64,000 nt of DNA, taken from Mycolicibacterium cosmeticum. Its GTDB lineage: Bacteria; Actinomycetota; Actinomycetes; Mycobacteriales; Mycobacteriaceae. The notes below the pieces were generated by a model. That model saw nothing but the letters and a program-made list of their open reading frames with translations. It was not told where the DNA came from and searched no databases. The stretch lies in the NCBI RefSeq assembly GCF_000613185.1, contig NZ_CCBB010000001.1:1488001-1552000 (forward strand), read 5' to 3'. Positions 1 to 8,200 of the stretch are shown here, piece by piece. A program made the translations under genes and the position numbers. Each line of letters opens with the position of its first letter. The stretch's first letter is position 1.

Positions 1-149
1 CCGAAATAACTGGCACTGCAGCACTCGTCAGGCCTGCGTATGCAGCACGCTCACCGCCGTCCTGCCACGCAAGGAGCGGTGAATATCCGTCACTGCCTCG
101 GTGCCGTCGCCCATAGAATGAGCTGCGAACCGAACGGGGGCCGACGACG

Positions 150-911
150 ATGACCGATCCGCTTCATGTCCAGACAGACGGGGTGCTGAACTACTCGCAA
201 CTGCATTCCGATGTCGCGGCCGGACTGTCCGGTCTTGCCGGTGTGGACGGATCGGGTGTCGAGACCAGCCATGGCGTCATCGCCTCGGCCGTGAACACCG
301 CGTTGTCGGGAGTCCTGACCGGCCGGCAGAACACGCTCGGCGTCACGTCGACGGCGGCGAGCACCATCTCTGAGCTCTTGCAGAAGGCCGCGCAGGCGTA
401 TGCGGCTGGTGATCAGCAGGGAGCTGAACGACTCAAGGCCGCTGCTGATGTTCTCGAAGGCAAGGATGCACCGGGGCGTGGGGCAGGCTCTGCTGTTGGC
501 GGCGCGCCGGCTTCGGGTGGTGGAGCCGGCGGGGACATGGCCGGCCAGATGGGGCAGGTGCTGGGCCAGGTGGGACAGCAGGTCGGCCAGATGGCTCAGT
601 CGATCACCCAACCACTGCAGGGATTAGCCCAGGGGTTGCAGCAGATTCCGCAGCAGATCATGCAAGGTGTGCAGCAAGCGGCGCAGTCGGCGTCGGGTAT
701 CGGAGGCCAATCCGAGGTCAAGAGTGCCCAGATCGAGAAGGACGACCGCCGCGCCGAGGAGAAAGCCGAGGACAAGGACAAGCACGGCACCGAGGAAAAG
801 GAGCAGGAGGCCCGAGCCGAAGCAGGACCCACGTCGCCGGCCGAGCGTGCACCGGTGGAGCCCCCCGCTCCTCGCCAGCGTCCGGCACCGACCCATCCGC
901 AAGCGGATTGA
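150..911 (+). CDS. EspC-like ESX secretion-associated protein (copy 1)
   Basis: 253 aa. Residues 1 to about 100 form the short helical hairpin typical of EspC-type ESX-1-associated substrates and end in YAAGD (Tyr84, Asp88), which fits the general type VII secretion signal YxxxD/E. Next come a Gly-rich linker, a Gln/Met-rich amphipathic stretch (about 130-190, with repeated GQMGQ/QQVGQ/QQI motifs) and a charged Lys/Glu tail with a Pro-rich end. EspC itself is only about 100 aa, so the tail is an extension. It shares this layout with the protein at 1216, which suggests duplication. There is no signal peptide. The ATG at 150 follows a GGGGG purine run. It is probably secreted through an ESX system; which one cannot be told here because no ecc genes are in view. 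Confidence 0.75.
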   Translation: MTDPLHVQTDGVLNYSQLHSDVAAGLSGLAGVDGSGVETSHGVIASAVNTALSGVLTGRQNTLGVTSTAASTISELLQKAAQAYAAGDQQGAERLKAAADVLEGKDAPGRGAGSAVGGAPASGGGAGGDMAGQMGQVLGQVGQQVGQMAQSITQPLQGLAQGLQQIPQQIMQGVQQAAQSASGIGGQSEVKSAQIEKDDRRAEEKAEDKDKHGTEEKEQEARAEAGPTSPAERAPVEPPAPRQRPAPTHPQAD

Positions 912-1045
912 ACCTTCGATGCCGTTCTGGCAGCGCGCGTCGGGCCGACCGTAGGTCCGCTACGTCGGCTGACCTGTCACCTGGACTCTTCCCAGCAAAC
1001 CAGCGGAGCTTTTCGTCGGGGTTGACGCGTATCGACTCCTCCGGC

Positions 1046-1062
1046 CTTTGCGCTGCGCAAAG
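1046..1062. promoter_or_regulatory. 17-bp perfect palindrome between the two EspC-like genes
   Basis: CTTTGCGC and GCGCAAAG are separated by one T. It lies within the roughly 300-bp gap (912-1215) after the first EspC-like gene. It could be an operator or a small hairpin. No T-tract follows, so it is not a classical intrinsic terminator. Apart from this and the short ORF at 1137, nothing else is recognisable in the gap. Confidence 0.4.
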
Positions 1063-1136
1063 CCCGGAATGTTCTGCATCAACGGCCTCTGCAGGTTGGG
1101 TAGTGTCTTAGCTGAGGTATGCGGAGGGGATTGTCG

Positions 1137-1226
1137 ATGCTGGTTGAGCCCATGGGCCCAGACCGAGCCGCGGGGGTTTCGGGGGTCCGCGCCACGTCCG
1201 TTGAGGCGGGTCGTCATGGCGCCTGA
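1137..1226 (+). CDS. possible 29-aa ORF overlapping the start of the second EspC-like gene
   Basis: An ATG preceded by GGAGGGGATTGTCG (a good Shine-Dalgarno) opens 29 codons (MLVEPMGPDRAAGV...). They stop with TGA at 1224-1226, 11 bases inside the next gene and in another frame. It could be a translationally coupled leader peptide, or a frameshifted remnant of an EspC-type N-terminus, because an L-V-(D/E)-P...A start resembles that family. The peptide has no recognisable domain. Confidence 0.3.
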   Translation: MLVEPMGPDRAAGVSGVRATSVEAGRHGA

Positions 1227-1974
1227 GACGCTGAAGGTTGATACAACGGCGTTGTCTCAGGCGGGCGACAACTTCTTGACGGCGTCGCAGGGCATCCCCC
1301 AGCCGCCCACCGGTTACACGCCCAGCGGCTCGGATCCGTTGTCCATGGCGATCGCGGCGGTGGCGCCGCAGTTCCTCGCGCCGATCGCGGTCGGCTTGCC
1401 GGTGCTGAAGGCGCAGACCGCCCAGTTCGCGCAGAACATCAAGACCGTCGCCGAGCGCTATGCGGCCACCGATGCGCAGTCACACGCCAAGCTGTCGGGT
1501 CAGATGGGTGGCGGCTCGGGTGGTGGTGGCGGCGGAAGCGCCGGGTCACCCGCCTCGGGTGTGGCTGCGGGTGTGGGTGGGCCGGCCGCTGGTGCGGCGC
1601 AGGGCGCGGGCCAGCTCGGCCAGATGTTGCAGATGCCGATGCAGATGGCCAGCCAGGCGGCGCAGATTCCCCAGCAGGTGATGGGCATGGCGGGATCGCT
1701 GCCGCAGGCCGCGATGCAGGGTGCACAGCAGGTCGCCGAGCAGGTGAGCCAGGTTGCCGGCAAGGCCGGCGGCCCCGAGAAGCCCGACGGAAAGCCCGAG
1801 GAGGCGCATGACCGGGAAGGCAAGCACCGGCGGGAGGAGTCGCCGGAGGAGTCGGCGGAGCCGAATGCCGGCGCTGCACCCGCGGTGCCGAATGCCGAGC
1901 GCGTTCCCGACCAGGTTTCGGGGGATGCCCACCGTCATGCATCGTCACGTCAATCACCGGAGAATGTGTTGTGA
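1216..1974 (+). CDS. EspC-like ESX secretion-associated protein (copy 2)
   Basis: 252 aa from ATG 1216. I prefer this start over an in-frame ATG at 1048 because the EspC-like domain begins at MAPETLKVD and a GAGGCGGG ribosome site lies just upstream. Residues 1-95 form the predicted helical hairpin and end in YAATD (Tyr82, Asp86), matching YxxxD/E. Then come a Gly-rich linker, a Gln/Met-rich stretch (LGQMLQMPMQMA, QIPQQVMGMAG) and a charged, Pro-containing tail, the same architecture as the gene at 150. It overlaps the next gene by 4 bp (GTGA), so the two are probably translationally coupled. Role inferred: ESX substrate or co-substrate. Confidence 0.75.
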   Translation: MAPETLKVDTTALSQAGDNFLTASQGIPQPPTGYTPSGSDPLSMAIAAVAPQFLAPIAVGLPVLKAQTAQFAQNIKTVAERYAATDAQSHAKLSGQMGGGSGGGGGGSAGSPASGVAAGVGGPAAGAAQGAGQLGQMLQMPMQMASQAAQIPQQVMGMAGSLPQAAMQGAQQVAEQVSQVAGKAGGPEKPDGKPEEAHDREGKHRREESPEESAEPNAGAAPAVPNAERVPDQVSGDAHRHASSRQSPENVL

Positions 1975-3110
1975 CTCAGCCTCCCCCGCCGCCCAACGGT
2001 TCCTGGAATCCCGGACCCGGTGGCTGGCCGCAGGGCTATCCCGGCGGACAACCCGGCCCGCAATGGAATCCGCAGCAGGGCTGGCCGCAGACACCGCCGC
2101 CGCAGAAGCGCGGATTCGCGAAGTGGATCATCGGCGGGGTCGCGCTGGTCGGTGTCATCGCCGTGACGGCGGTCGTCGCGGTGTCATGCACGAAAAGCAG
2201 TGGCGGGAGCGATAAACCGACCGCGGCACCGACGACGAGCGGTGCATCGACATCGGATTTTGCGAGTGCGAATGACACCGGGCCGGTATCGGTGATCACC
2301 GAGGATCCGTCGTGTGCGCCGTGGATGCCGATTTTGACGACGTTCGCAAACAGCACCGATGAAGGCTGGAAGCAACGAGATCCGTCCATACCCGCTGATT
2401 TGTGGAGCACCGAGCTACGCAGCCAGTACCAGTCAGCCGCACAGGCGATGCGCACCGCGGCGGATCAGACGGTGCCGTTAACAAAATTGACCAACCACCG
2501 AGTGATGCGCGAGCTCTACGAACAGTTCATCGCTTACGCACGTGCCTACGCGGATCGCATCAGGGGCTACACGCCGCAAGACGACAGATTGGCCGTGACT
2601 GCGGTAACCACGACCGAGGTCCTGAGCAATATCTGCCAGGCCATCACGTACGGTTCAGCTGCTGCTCGTGCGCCTTTGACTACACCAGCGCAACCGCCCA
2701 CAAGCATCGCACCAGTCGGGAACCCAAACGATCCCCAGAGATTTCTGATCGGGTCAGAAACACAATGCAAGGCTTGGTCCGATGCCATGGATGCATATTC
2801 TGCGAACACGGCAATTAATGCTTGGCTTAAGATCGATCCAAATATCCCGGCCAGCCAGTTGACACCCGAACAAAAAGCGCAGACTGATGCCGCTGTTCCT
2901 GTCCTGCAATCATTCGCAGAACAATTGGCGGACATCGGTTCGCAAAGCGAGAACCCGACTTTTCAAGATTTCGCGATTCTTGCGTCACAATATAAATTAG
3001 CCTACATAAGCGCGATTCCTACACTGGTGCCGTCAGACAACTACCTCTACGACGCCGGCCGGTACATCCCAGGGGTTATTCGTGGCGCTTGCGAATCATC
3101 GGGATCATAA
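1971..3110 (+). CDS. single-pass membrane protein with a duplicated extracytoplasmic domain, in the ESX cassette
   Basis: 379 aa, GTG start. Residues 1-48 are a Pro/Gly/Gln-rich cytoplasmic region. Residues 49 to about 70 are one hydrophobic segment (WIIGGVALVGVIAVTAVVAV), followed by a Ser/Thr linker and a soluble outer region of about 280 aa. That region holds two related units: each begins with Cys-x-x-Trp or Cys-x-Trp, contains DP(S/N)IPA followed by a long helix, and ends near a second Cys, suggesting two disulfide-closed repeats. The second unit (bases about 2690-3100) is visibly lower in GC and uses a TTA codon (2997). It is sandwiched between EspC-like and EspK-like genes. No known family is recognised; it may be a membrane partner or anchor for the secreted products. 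Confidence 0.7.
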   Translation: MTQPPPPPNGSWNPGPGGWPQGYPGGQPGPQWNPQQGWPQTPPPQKRGFAKWIIGGVALVGVIAVTAVVAVSCTKSSGGSDKPTAAPTTSGASTSDFASANDTGPVSVITEDPSCAPWMPILTTFANSTDEGWKQRDPSIPADLWSTELRSQYQSAAQAMRTAADQTVPLTKLTNHRVMRELYEQFIAYARAYADRIRGYTPQDDRLAVTAVTTTEVLSNICQAITYGSAAARAPLTTPAQPPTSIAPVGNPNDPQRFLIGSETQCKAWSDAMDAYSANTAINAWLKIDPNIPASQLTPEQKAQTDAAVPVLQSFAEQLADIGSQSENPTFQDFAILASQYKLAYISAIPTLVPSDNYLYDAGRYIPGVIRGACESSGS

Positions 3111-3113
3111 CCG

Positions 3114-5462
3114 ATGGGAATAGGCAAGCCTGGCGGGCCATACTCTGACAGACTTTTAGAGCCAGGGGGGTGGCCAAACGTCGACGAGGATCAACTGTAT
3201 TTAGTTGCGACGCATCTAATTCAGACGTTGCAAGATTTAACCTTTGACGGTGCAGATCCTTGGAATAAGCAACGCGGTGAAACATTCGACACCGGAGCTT
3301 GGACGGGAGGGGCGTCTACAGCGGCGAATACCAAGTGCGGTGAACAGGCCTCCAACTTCAACAGGCAGCAGGAGAACCTAGTTAAAGCGGTGAGTTGGCA
3401 TAACCACGTCGCGGACATGGTTGCCGATGCGAAGGAGAAGATCACAGAAAACGTCCACGAAGCACAACGCCTTATCGACGAGATAGAAAAGCAGGCGAAG
3501 TCAAGCGACCCTGAGGCGCGCGAAGCCGCTATCGAAAACGTTTTAAACACCTTTCACGTTCTCAACACATCAGTCGTGGCTGCGACAAGTGCCCAAGTGC
3601 CGACCGTCTCCAACTGGAATCCTTCGCCCGATTCGCTAGACAAACTACTCAGCCAAAAGCTGCCTCCACGCGAGCCAATTCACGCTCCAACAACGCAGAA
3701 CAACTCTCCCCCAAGCTCGGCCGCCAGCGGACCCGGTGCACCGAATGGCAAGGGTGATAACGCAAATCTCTCGGCGCCAACTGCACCCCAAACCGCCCCA
3801 ACGCCGCCGCACTTTCTGGCCGATCCTGACGGAGGGAAGGGTGAGGCAACCGAAGTCGCGACACCCACCGCTCCGCAGCCCGCTCCGGCGACTCAAGTCG
3901 GTCCGTCGAATTCGAACCCACCGGTATCAAAGGGCAGCGATTCCCAGTTGAGCGCACCCGCAGCCCCACGCCCCCCTACGCCGCATACCCCGAGTGCGGC
4001 CACGCCAGCATCACCTGTCTCGACCCCGAGTACGCCGCCCGGACCACCACAAACGACAGTGCCGAGTCCGTCCCTCGGAGGCGGCAGCAGCAGCCCAGGC
4101 TCCCCCGCTGCCGGCGGCGGTTCCCCGTCACCACTCTCCTCATCGAGCGGGACGGGTGCGCCCGGTCAATCCGGCGCCCAAACGGGACAAGGCGGCCCAG
4201 GAACCCAAGGCGCCCAAGGTTCGCAAGGTGCATCGGCGACCAAGCCCGATCCCCTCAATGGCGCAGCGGGTCCCAAGACGCCCGGTATGCAGGCACCGGT
4301 GCAGCCGCCGCCCGCCCCACTGAGTAACGCAACACCGGCCACACCCCTGTCCGCGCCGGCGGCACCGATCGAGCAGGCCGCCGCCAGCTCACCGACGACA
4401 CCGGCGGCGGCCCACCCGGCCGTCCCGACCGGCGGAGGTGGCCCCGCCGCTCCCCCGGCCGCGCCGACGTCGGCACCCGCGTCACCGCCGCCGCCCATGC
4501 CGCTGGGGCCGCCGTCGACCCCGCCGCCCGCTGCGCCGGTGCCGCCGTCGGCCGGAACTCTGGGGCCCGGCGTCGCACCCGCGGCGAGTTCCAGCGCGCA
4601 ATCCGGAGGCGCTGCCGCGGCACCCATCCCGGTGTCGGCCGCACGAGCCGAACGCGATCTGATGGCCACGTCGGCGGCAGCCGGCGCGCTGAAGCGTCAG
4701 ACGGGTGGCAACGATCCGCTGAGTGTCGCGCGCCGCATCGCCGCCGCACTGAACGCACCGGACATGGCGCGGCCGAACGACATCGGGTTCTTCTGGCTGG
4801 TGGCGCTCACTGCCGCCGACACGATCGTCGTCGCCAACAGTTACGGCATCGCCTACCTCCCCGACGGCGTCAGCCTGCCGGAACAGGTCAAACTGGCCAG
4901 CGCCGACAGTTCCATCCCCGCCGGCGAACGGGCCCGTTGGGCCACCTATCCTGTTGCGGCCCTGACAGGCTGGGCGCAGGCACACGACACGACGCTGCGC
5001 GCGGTCATCGGCGCCAAGGCGCATCTGGAGGGTATCGATCCCGGCGCACACAAGGTGCTCCTGGAAGACGATGACATCCCGTCGACGGGCAAGATGACCG
5101 GCCGCAGCCGACTGGAGATCAGCTTTCCCGACGCCGCAGCCAAACTGGCGGCGGTCAAGGACCCCGACCTCGTCGCGCAGTTGCCGCCCGCCGGGGCAGA
5201 CAACACACCGCCGGCCAACGACTCGTTCACCCTGTGGTTCGACGTCATGCAACCGCTGATGAGCGCGGCTTCCGGCCGCGAGGTCGCGCACCTGGCCGCC
5301 TTCGTGCGCTATGCCGCCCACGCCGCCGACCTCGCGCTCTACCGCGCCCACACCGCCCTGGAGATCGCCGACCAGCGCGCAGCCGTCGCCGACTGGTTGT
5401 ACTGGCTGCACCAATACGACCTGCTCACCGAGGCCGAGGCCGCCGTCACGGCGACGACGTGA
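3114..5462 (+). CDS. EspK-like ESX-1 secretion-associated protein, Ala/Pro-rich
   Basis: 782 aa, starting 3 bp after the previous stop. Residues 1 to about 165 are helical, with a W-T-G turn (GAWTGGAST) like the WXG turn of ESX substrates and a long charged helix. About 170-520 is a disordered Pro/Ala/Ser/Gly linker. About 520-782 is a compact domain starting ALKRQTGGNDPLSVARRI and including GFFWLVALTAADTI, which resembles the C-terminus of M. tuberculosis EspK (about 730 aa). EspK is reported to chaperone EspB to the ESX-1 ATPase. The first ~200 codons are low-GC and contain TTA codons at 3156, 3201 and 3237, rare in mycobacteria, whereas the linker and C-terminal domain are very GC-rich. 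The gene looks mosaic. Its 3' end overlaps the convergent ABC-F gene by 17 bp. Confidence 0.7.
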   Translation: MGIGKPGGPYSDRLLEPGGWPNVDEDQLYLVATHLIQTLQDLTFDGADPWNKQRGETFDTGAWTGGASTAANTKCGEQASNFNRQQENLVKAVSWHNHVADMVADAKEKITENVHEAQRLIDEIEKQAKSSDPEAREAAIENVLNTFHVLNTSVVAATSAQVPTVSNWNPSPDSLDKLLSQKLPPREPIHAPTTQNNSPPSSAASGPGAPNGKGDNANLSAPTAPQTAPTPPHFLADPDGGKGEATEVATPTAPQPAPATQVGPSNSNPPVSKGSDSQLSAPAAPRPPTPHTPSAATPASPVSTPSTPPGPPQTTVPSPSLGGGSSSPGSPAAGGGSPSPLSSSSGTGAPGQSGAQTGQGGPGTQGAQGSQGASATKPDPLNGAAGPKTPGMQAPVQPPPAPLSNATPATPLSAPAAPIEQAAASSPTTPAAAHPAVPTGGGGPAAPPAAPTSAPASPPPPMPLGPPSTPPPAAPVPPSAGTLGPGVAPAASSSAQSGGAAAAPIPVSAARAERDLMATSAAAGALKRQTGGNDPLSVARRIAAALNAPDMARPNDIGFFWLVALTAADTIVVANSYGIAYLPDGVSLPEQVKLASADSSIPAGERARWATYPVAALTGWAQAHDTTLRAVIGAKAHLEGIDPGAHKVLLEDDDIPSTGKMTGRSRLEISFPDAAAKLAAVKDPDLVAQLPPAGADNTPPANDSFTLWFDVMQPLMSAASGREVAHLAAFVRYAAHAADLALYRAHTALEIADQRAAVADWLYWLHQYDLLTEAEAAVTATT

Positions 5463-6993
5463 GCTCACCCCGCTCCAACACCAACCGGCGTTGCACCCCG
5501 ATGTTGGCCAGGAATCGCTCGTCGTGGCTAACCACCATGAAGGCACCGCGATAGGCGTTCAACGCCTCCTCCAACTGGCCGATGCTGACCAGGTCGAGGT
5601 TGTTGGTGGGCTCGTCGAGCAGCAACAGCTGCGGCGCGGGCTCGGCGAACAGCACGCACGCCAGCGTTGCCCGCAACCGCTCACCCCCGGACAACGCACT
5701 CACCGGCAGATCGACCATGTCACCGCGAAACAGGAACTGCGCCAACAGGTGCCGTCGCCTCGTCACCGACAGAGCCGGCGCGAACACCTCCAATGACTGC
5801 AGAACGGTCAGCGATGGCTCCAGCAGATCCAGCCGCTGCGACAGATACGCCACGGGAACTTGAGCGCCGGCCACCACGAGTCGCAGCAGCGTCGACTTGC
5901 CGGCGCCGTTGGGTCCGGTCAACGCGATCCGCTCGGGACCCCGGATATCCAGATCGACCGCGTCGAATGCCGACGAACATAAGCCGTTGGCGGAGAACAA
6001 CACCCGCCCCGCCGGGACTTCGGTCGCCGGCAGGTCCAGCGCCAGCACATCATCGTCGCGCAAAGCTCGTTCGGCCTCATCGAGCCGTGCCCGCGCGTCA
6101 TCGACCCGACGGCTGTGCATATCGTCGGCCCGGCCGGCCGATTCCTCCGCACTCCGCTTGCGGGCCCCGGCAAGAATTTTCGGCAATCCGGCGTCCTTGA
6201 TATTGCGGGCCGCGTTGGATGCCCGCCGGTCGGCCCGCTCGCGTGCCTCCTGCATCTGCCGCTTCTCGCGTTTCAGTTGCTGCTCGGCGTTGCGGACATT
6301 GCCTTCGGCCACGCGCTGGGCGGCTTGCACCGACTCCTCGTACGCCGAGAAGCCGCCACCGAACATCGACACCTCACCGGCACGCAGCTCGGCGATCGCA
6401 TCCATCCGGTCCAACAGCGCGCGATCGTGACTGACCACCAGCAGCGTGCCGCGGAACCCCGCCAGCGTCGTGTAAAGCCGTTGACGCGCCGCGGAATCCA
6501 GGTTGTTGGTCGGTTCGTCGAGCAGCAGCACATCCGGCCGTTTCAGCAGCTGCGCCGTCAAGCCGAGGGATACCACCTGCCCTCCTGACAGCGAGCTCAA
6601 CCGACGGTCGAACTCGATGTCACCCAACTGCGCCCGTAGTCGCTCCTCGATGTCCCAGTCATCCCCGATCGCGGCGAATACCTCCTCGCTCGCGTCACCG
6701 GCGGCCAGCGCATCCAGGGCCGCCAAAATCGGTGTGACGCCAAGAACATCGGCCACCGTCTGATCCGACAGGAACGGCAGTTCCTGCGGCAGGTAACCGA
6801 CGACACCGTCGACCTTCACGGTTCCCGAGGTGGGCGACAACACCCCGGCGATCAGGCGCAGCAGTGTGCTTTTGCCGGCGCCGTTGGGCGCGACCAGCCC
6901 GGTGCGACCCTCTCCCACCGCGAAAGACAAATCGGTGAACACGGGGGTGTCGTCGGGCCAGGCGAACGAAAGGTGCGAACAGACAATAGACAT
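5446..6993 (-). CDS. ABC-F family ATPase (ribosome-associated type, possible antibiotic resistance)
   Basis: 515 aa with two ABC ATPase domains and no transmembrane segments, as in ABC-F proteins. Domain 1 has Walker A APNGAGKSTLL, signature LSGGQ and Walker B LLLDEPTNNLD. Domain 2 has GPNGAGKSTLL, LSGGERLRATLA and LLLDEPTNNLD. The Lys/Arg-rich linker between them (about 225-300) is the P-site interaction region of the family. ABC-F proteins either protect ribosomes from antibiotics or act as translation factors; the sequence alone does not decide. It lies on the same strand as dapE, about 105 bp downstream, and that gap carries a short ORF and a hairpin described separately. Confidence 0.85.
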   Translation of the reverse strand: MSIVCSHLSFAWPDDTPVFTDLSFAVGEGRTGLVAPNGAGKSTLLRLIAGVLSPTSGTVKVDGVVGYLPQELPFLSDQTVADVLGVTPILAALDALAAGDASEEVFAAIGDDWDIEERLRAQLGDIEFDRRLSSLSGGQVVSLGLTAQLLKRPDVLLLDEPTNNLDSAARQRLYTTLAGFRGTLLVVSHDRALLDRMDAIAELRAGEVSMFGGGFSAYEESVQAAQRVAEGNVRNAEQQLKREKRQMQEARERADRRASNAARNIKDAGLPKILAGARKRSAEESAGRADDMHSRRVDDARARLDEAERALRDDDVLALDLPATEVPAGRVLFSANGLCSSAFDAVDLDIRGPERIALTGPNGAGKSTLLRLVVAGAQVPVAYLSQRLDLLEPSLTVLQSLEVFAPALSVTRRRHLLAQFLFRGDMVDLPVSALSGGERLRATLACVLFAEPAPQLLLLDEPTNNLDLVSIGQLEEALNAYRGAFMVVSHDERFLANIGVQRRLVLERGELTSSP

Positions 6994-7035
6994 GCGGGAA
7001 CTCCCAGAGTAAAAGGATGTGTGACGACGCGAAAG

Positions 7036-7058
7036 ATCTCGGGGTTCTACCCGGAGAT
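7036..7058 (-). promoter_or_regulatory. hairpin in the ABC-F leader (attenuator candidate)
   Basis: The arms ATCTCGGGG (7036-7044) and CCCGGAGAT (7050-7058) pair with one mismatch around a 5-base loop. The loop contains the stop codon of the 12-codon ORF at 7085-7047. The hairpin is about 40 bp before the ABC-F start. It could instead be a weak terminator for dapE, although no strong U-tract follows. Confidence 0.4.
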
Positions 7059-7085
7059 GTCGTCGATTCCCAGCACGACAAACAT
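7047..7085 (-). CDS. possible 12-aa leader peptide upstream of the ABC-F gene
   Basis: ATG at 7085-7083 opens MFVVLGIDDISG and stops with TAG inside the hairpin loop. It begins 13 bp after the dapE stop codon. Many antibiotic-resistance ABC-F genes are preceded by short ORFs whose stalled translation opens an attenuator. That is the model suggested here; nothing in the sequence proves translation. Confidence 0.35.
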   Translation of the reverse strand: MFVVLGIDDISG

Positions 7086-7098
7086 GCTACCGACCGAG

Positions 7099-8166
7099 TC
7101 AAGCGGTTAAGTAAGCCCGCAGCATTTCGGTGGTGGCGGTGATGGCCGCGACGTCGACGTGCTCGTCGACCTTATGCGCCAGATTGGGATCACCCGGGCC
7201 GTAGTTGACGGCCGCGATGCCCAGCGCCGCGAATCGGGACACGTCCGTCCAGCCGTACTTGGCCCGGACCTGTCCCCCAGCCGCGGCCACCAGCGACGCC
7301 GCGGCCGGATTCGTCAGTCCCGGTAGGGCACCCGCGGCGGCATCGGTGACCTCCAGGGACACGTTCAGGCCGTCGAACACCTCGTGCACGTGCGCCACCG
7401 CCTGCTCGATGCTGCGATCGGGCGCAAACCGGAAGTTCACCGTCACCGACGCCGCATCGGGTATGACGTTGCCGGCGATGCCCCCGTCGATACGGACGGC
7501 GGACAGCCCTTCCCGGTATACGCAACCGTCGATGTCCACACTGCGCGCCGCATACCGCGACAGTCGATCCAGCACCGCACCGAGTTTGTGAATAGCATTG
7601 TCGCCCAACCACGATCGCGCGGAGTGCGCGCGGGTTCCGGTCGCGCTGACCACGACACGAATGGTGCCCTGGCAGCCGGCCTCGATGAAACCACCCGAAG
7701 GTTCACCGAGGATCGCGACGTCGGCGGTCAACCAGTCGGGCAGTTCACGCTCGATGCGGCCCAGACCGTTGGCGCTGGATTCGATCTCCTCGCAGTCGTA
7801 CATGACAAGGGTGATGTCATGGGTCGGCTCGGCAAGCGTCGCGGCCAGATGCAGGAACACCGCATCACCGGACTTCATGTCCGAGGTACCGCAGCCGTAC
7901 ATCAGGCCGTCCTCGATGCGGCTGGGCAGGTTGTCGGCGGCGGGCACGGTGTCGGTGTGACCGGCGAGCAGCACCCGCGACGGGCGGCCGAGGTGGGTGC
8001 GGGCCAGCACAGCGTCGCCGTTGCGGATCACCTCGAAGTGCGGCGCCTGCGCCCGCAGCGCGGCCTCGATCTCGTCGGCGATGCGCCGTTCATGGCGCGA
8101 CTCGCTGGGAATGTCCACCAGCGCAGCGGTCAGTGCGATCGGGTCGGCACGCAGATCTAGGCCCAC
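7099..8166 (-). CDS. dapE: succinyl-diaminopimelate desuccinylase DapE
   Basis: 355 aa, GTG start. DapE hydrolyses N-succinyl-LL-diaminopimelate to LL-diaminopimelate and succinate in the succinylase branch of lysine/peptidoglycan synthesis, in the cytoplasm with two zinc ions. It is an M20 peptidase: [10 protein letters not shown] carries the first metal His and the Asp beside it, [12 protein letters not shown] carries the bridging Asp, and DCEEIE carries the catalytic base Glu and a metal Glu. The length is right for the actinobacterial form. It is divergent from dapD, which makes the substrate one step earlier, across only 34 bp. Confidence 0.93.
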   Translation of the reverse strand: MGLDLRADPIALTAALVDIPSESRHERRIADEIEAALRAQAPHFEVIRNGDAVLARTHLGRPSRVLLAGHTDTVPAADNLPSRIEDGLMYGCGTSDMKSGDAVFLHLAATLAEPTHDITLVMYDCEEIESSANGLGRIERELPDWLTADVAILGEPSGGFIEAGCQGTIRVVVSATGTRAHSARSWLGDNAIHKLGAVLDRLSRYAARSVDIDGCVYREGLSAVRIDGGIAGNVIPDAASVTVNFRFAPDRSIEQAVAHVHEVFDGLNVSLEVTDAAAGALPGLTNPAAASLVAAAGGQVRAKYGWTDVSRFAALGIAAVNYGPGDPNLAHKVDEHVDVAAITATTEMLRAYLTA

Positions 8167-8200
8167 AACCCTCGAGGCTAGTCGAGTACCCTAAGCCACC
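8167..8200. promoter_or_regulatory. compact divergent promoter of dapE and dapD, probably leaderless
   Basis: On the + strand TACCCT (8187-8192) is followed by 8 bases and the dapD GTG. On the - strand TAGCCT (complement of 8175-8180) is followed by 8 bases and the dapE GTG. Both match the mycobacterial -10 pattern TANNNT, and neither gene has a properly spaced ribosome site, so both mRNAs probably start at or next to the start codon. The -35 regions would fall inside the opposite gene. Confidence 0.5.

Noticed and set aside
1046..1062. Intrinsic terminator after the first EspC-like gene
   Set aside because: The palindrome has only a 1-base spacer and no T-run, so it cannot form a normal terminator hairpin; I kept it only as a possible operator.
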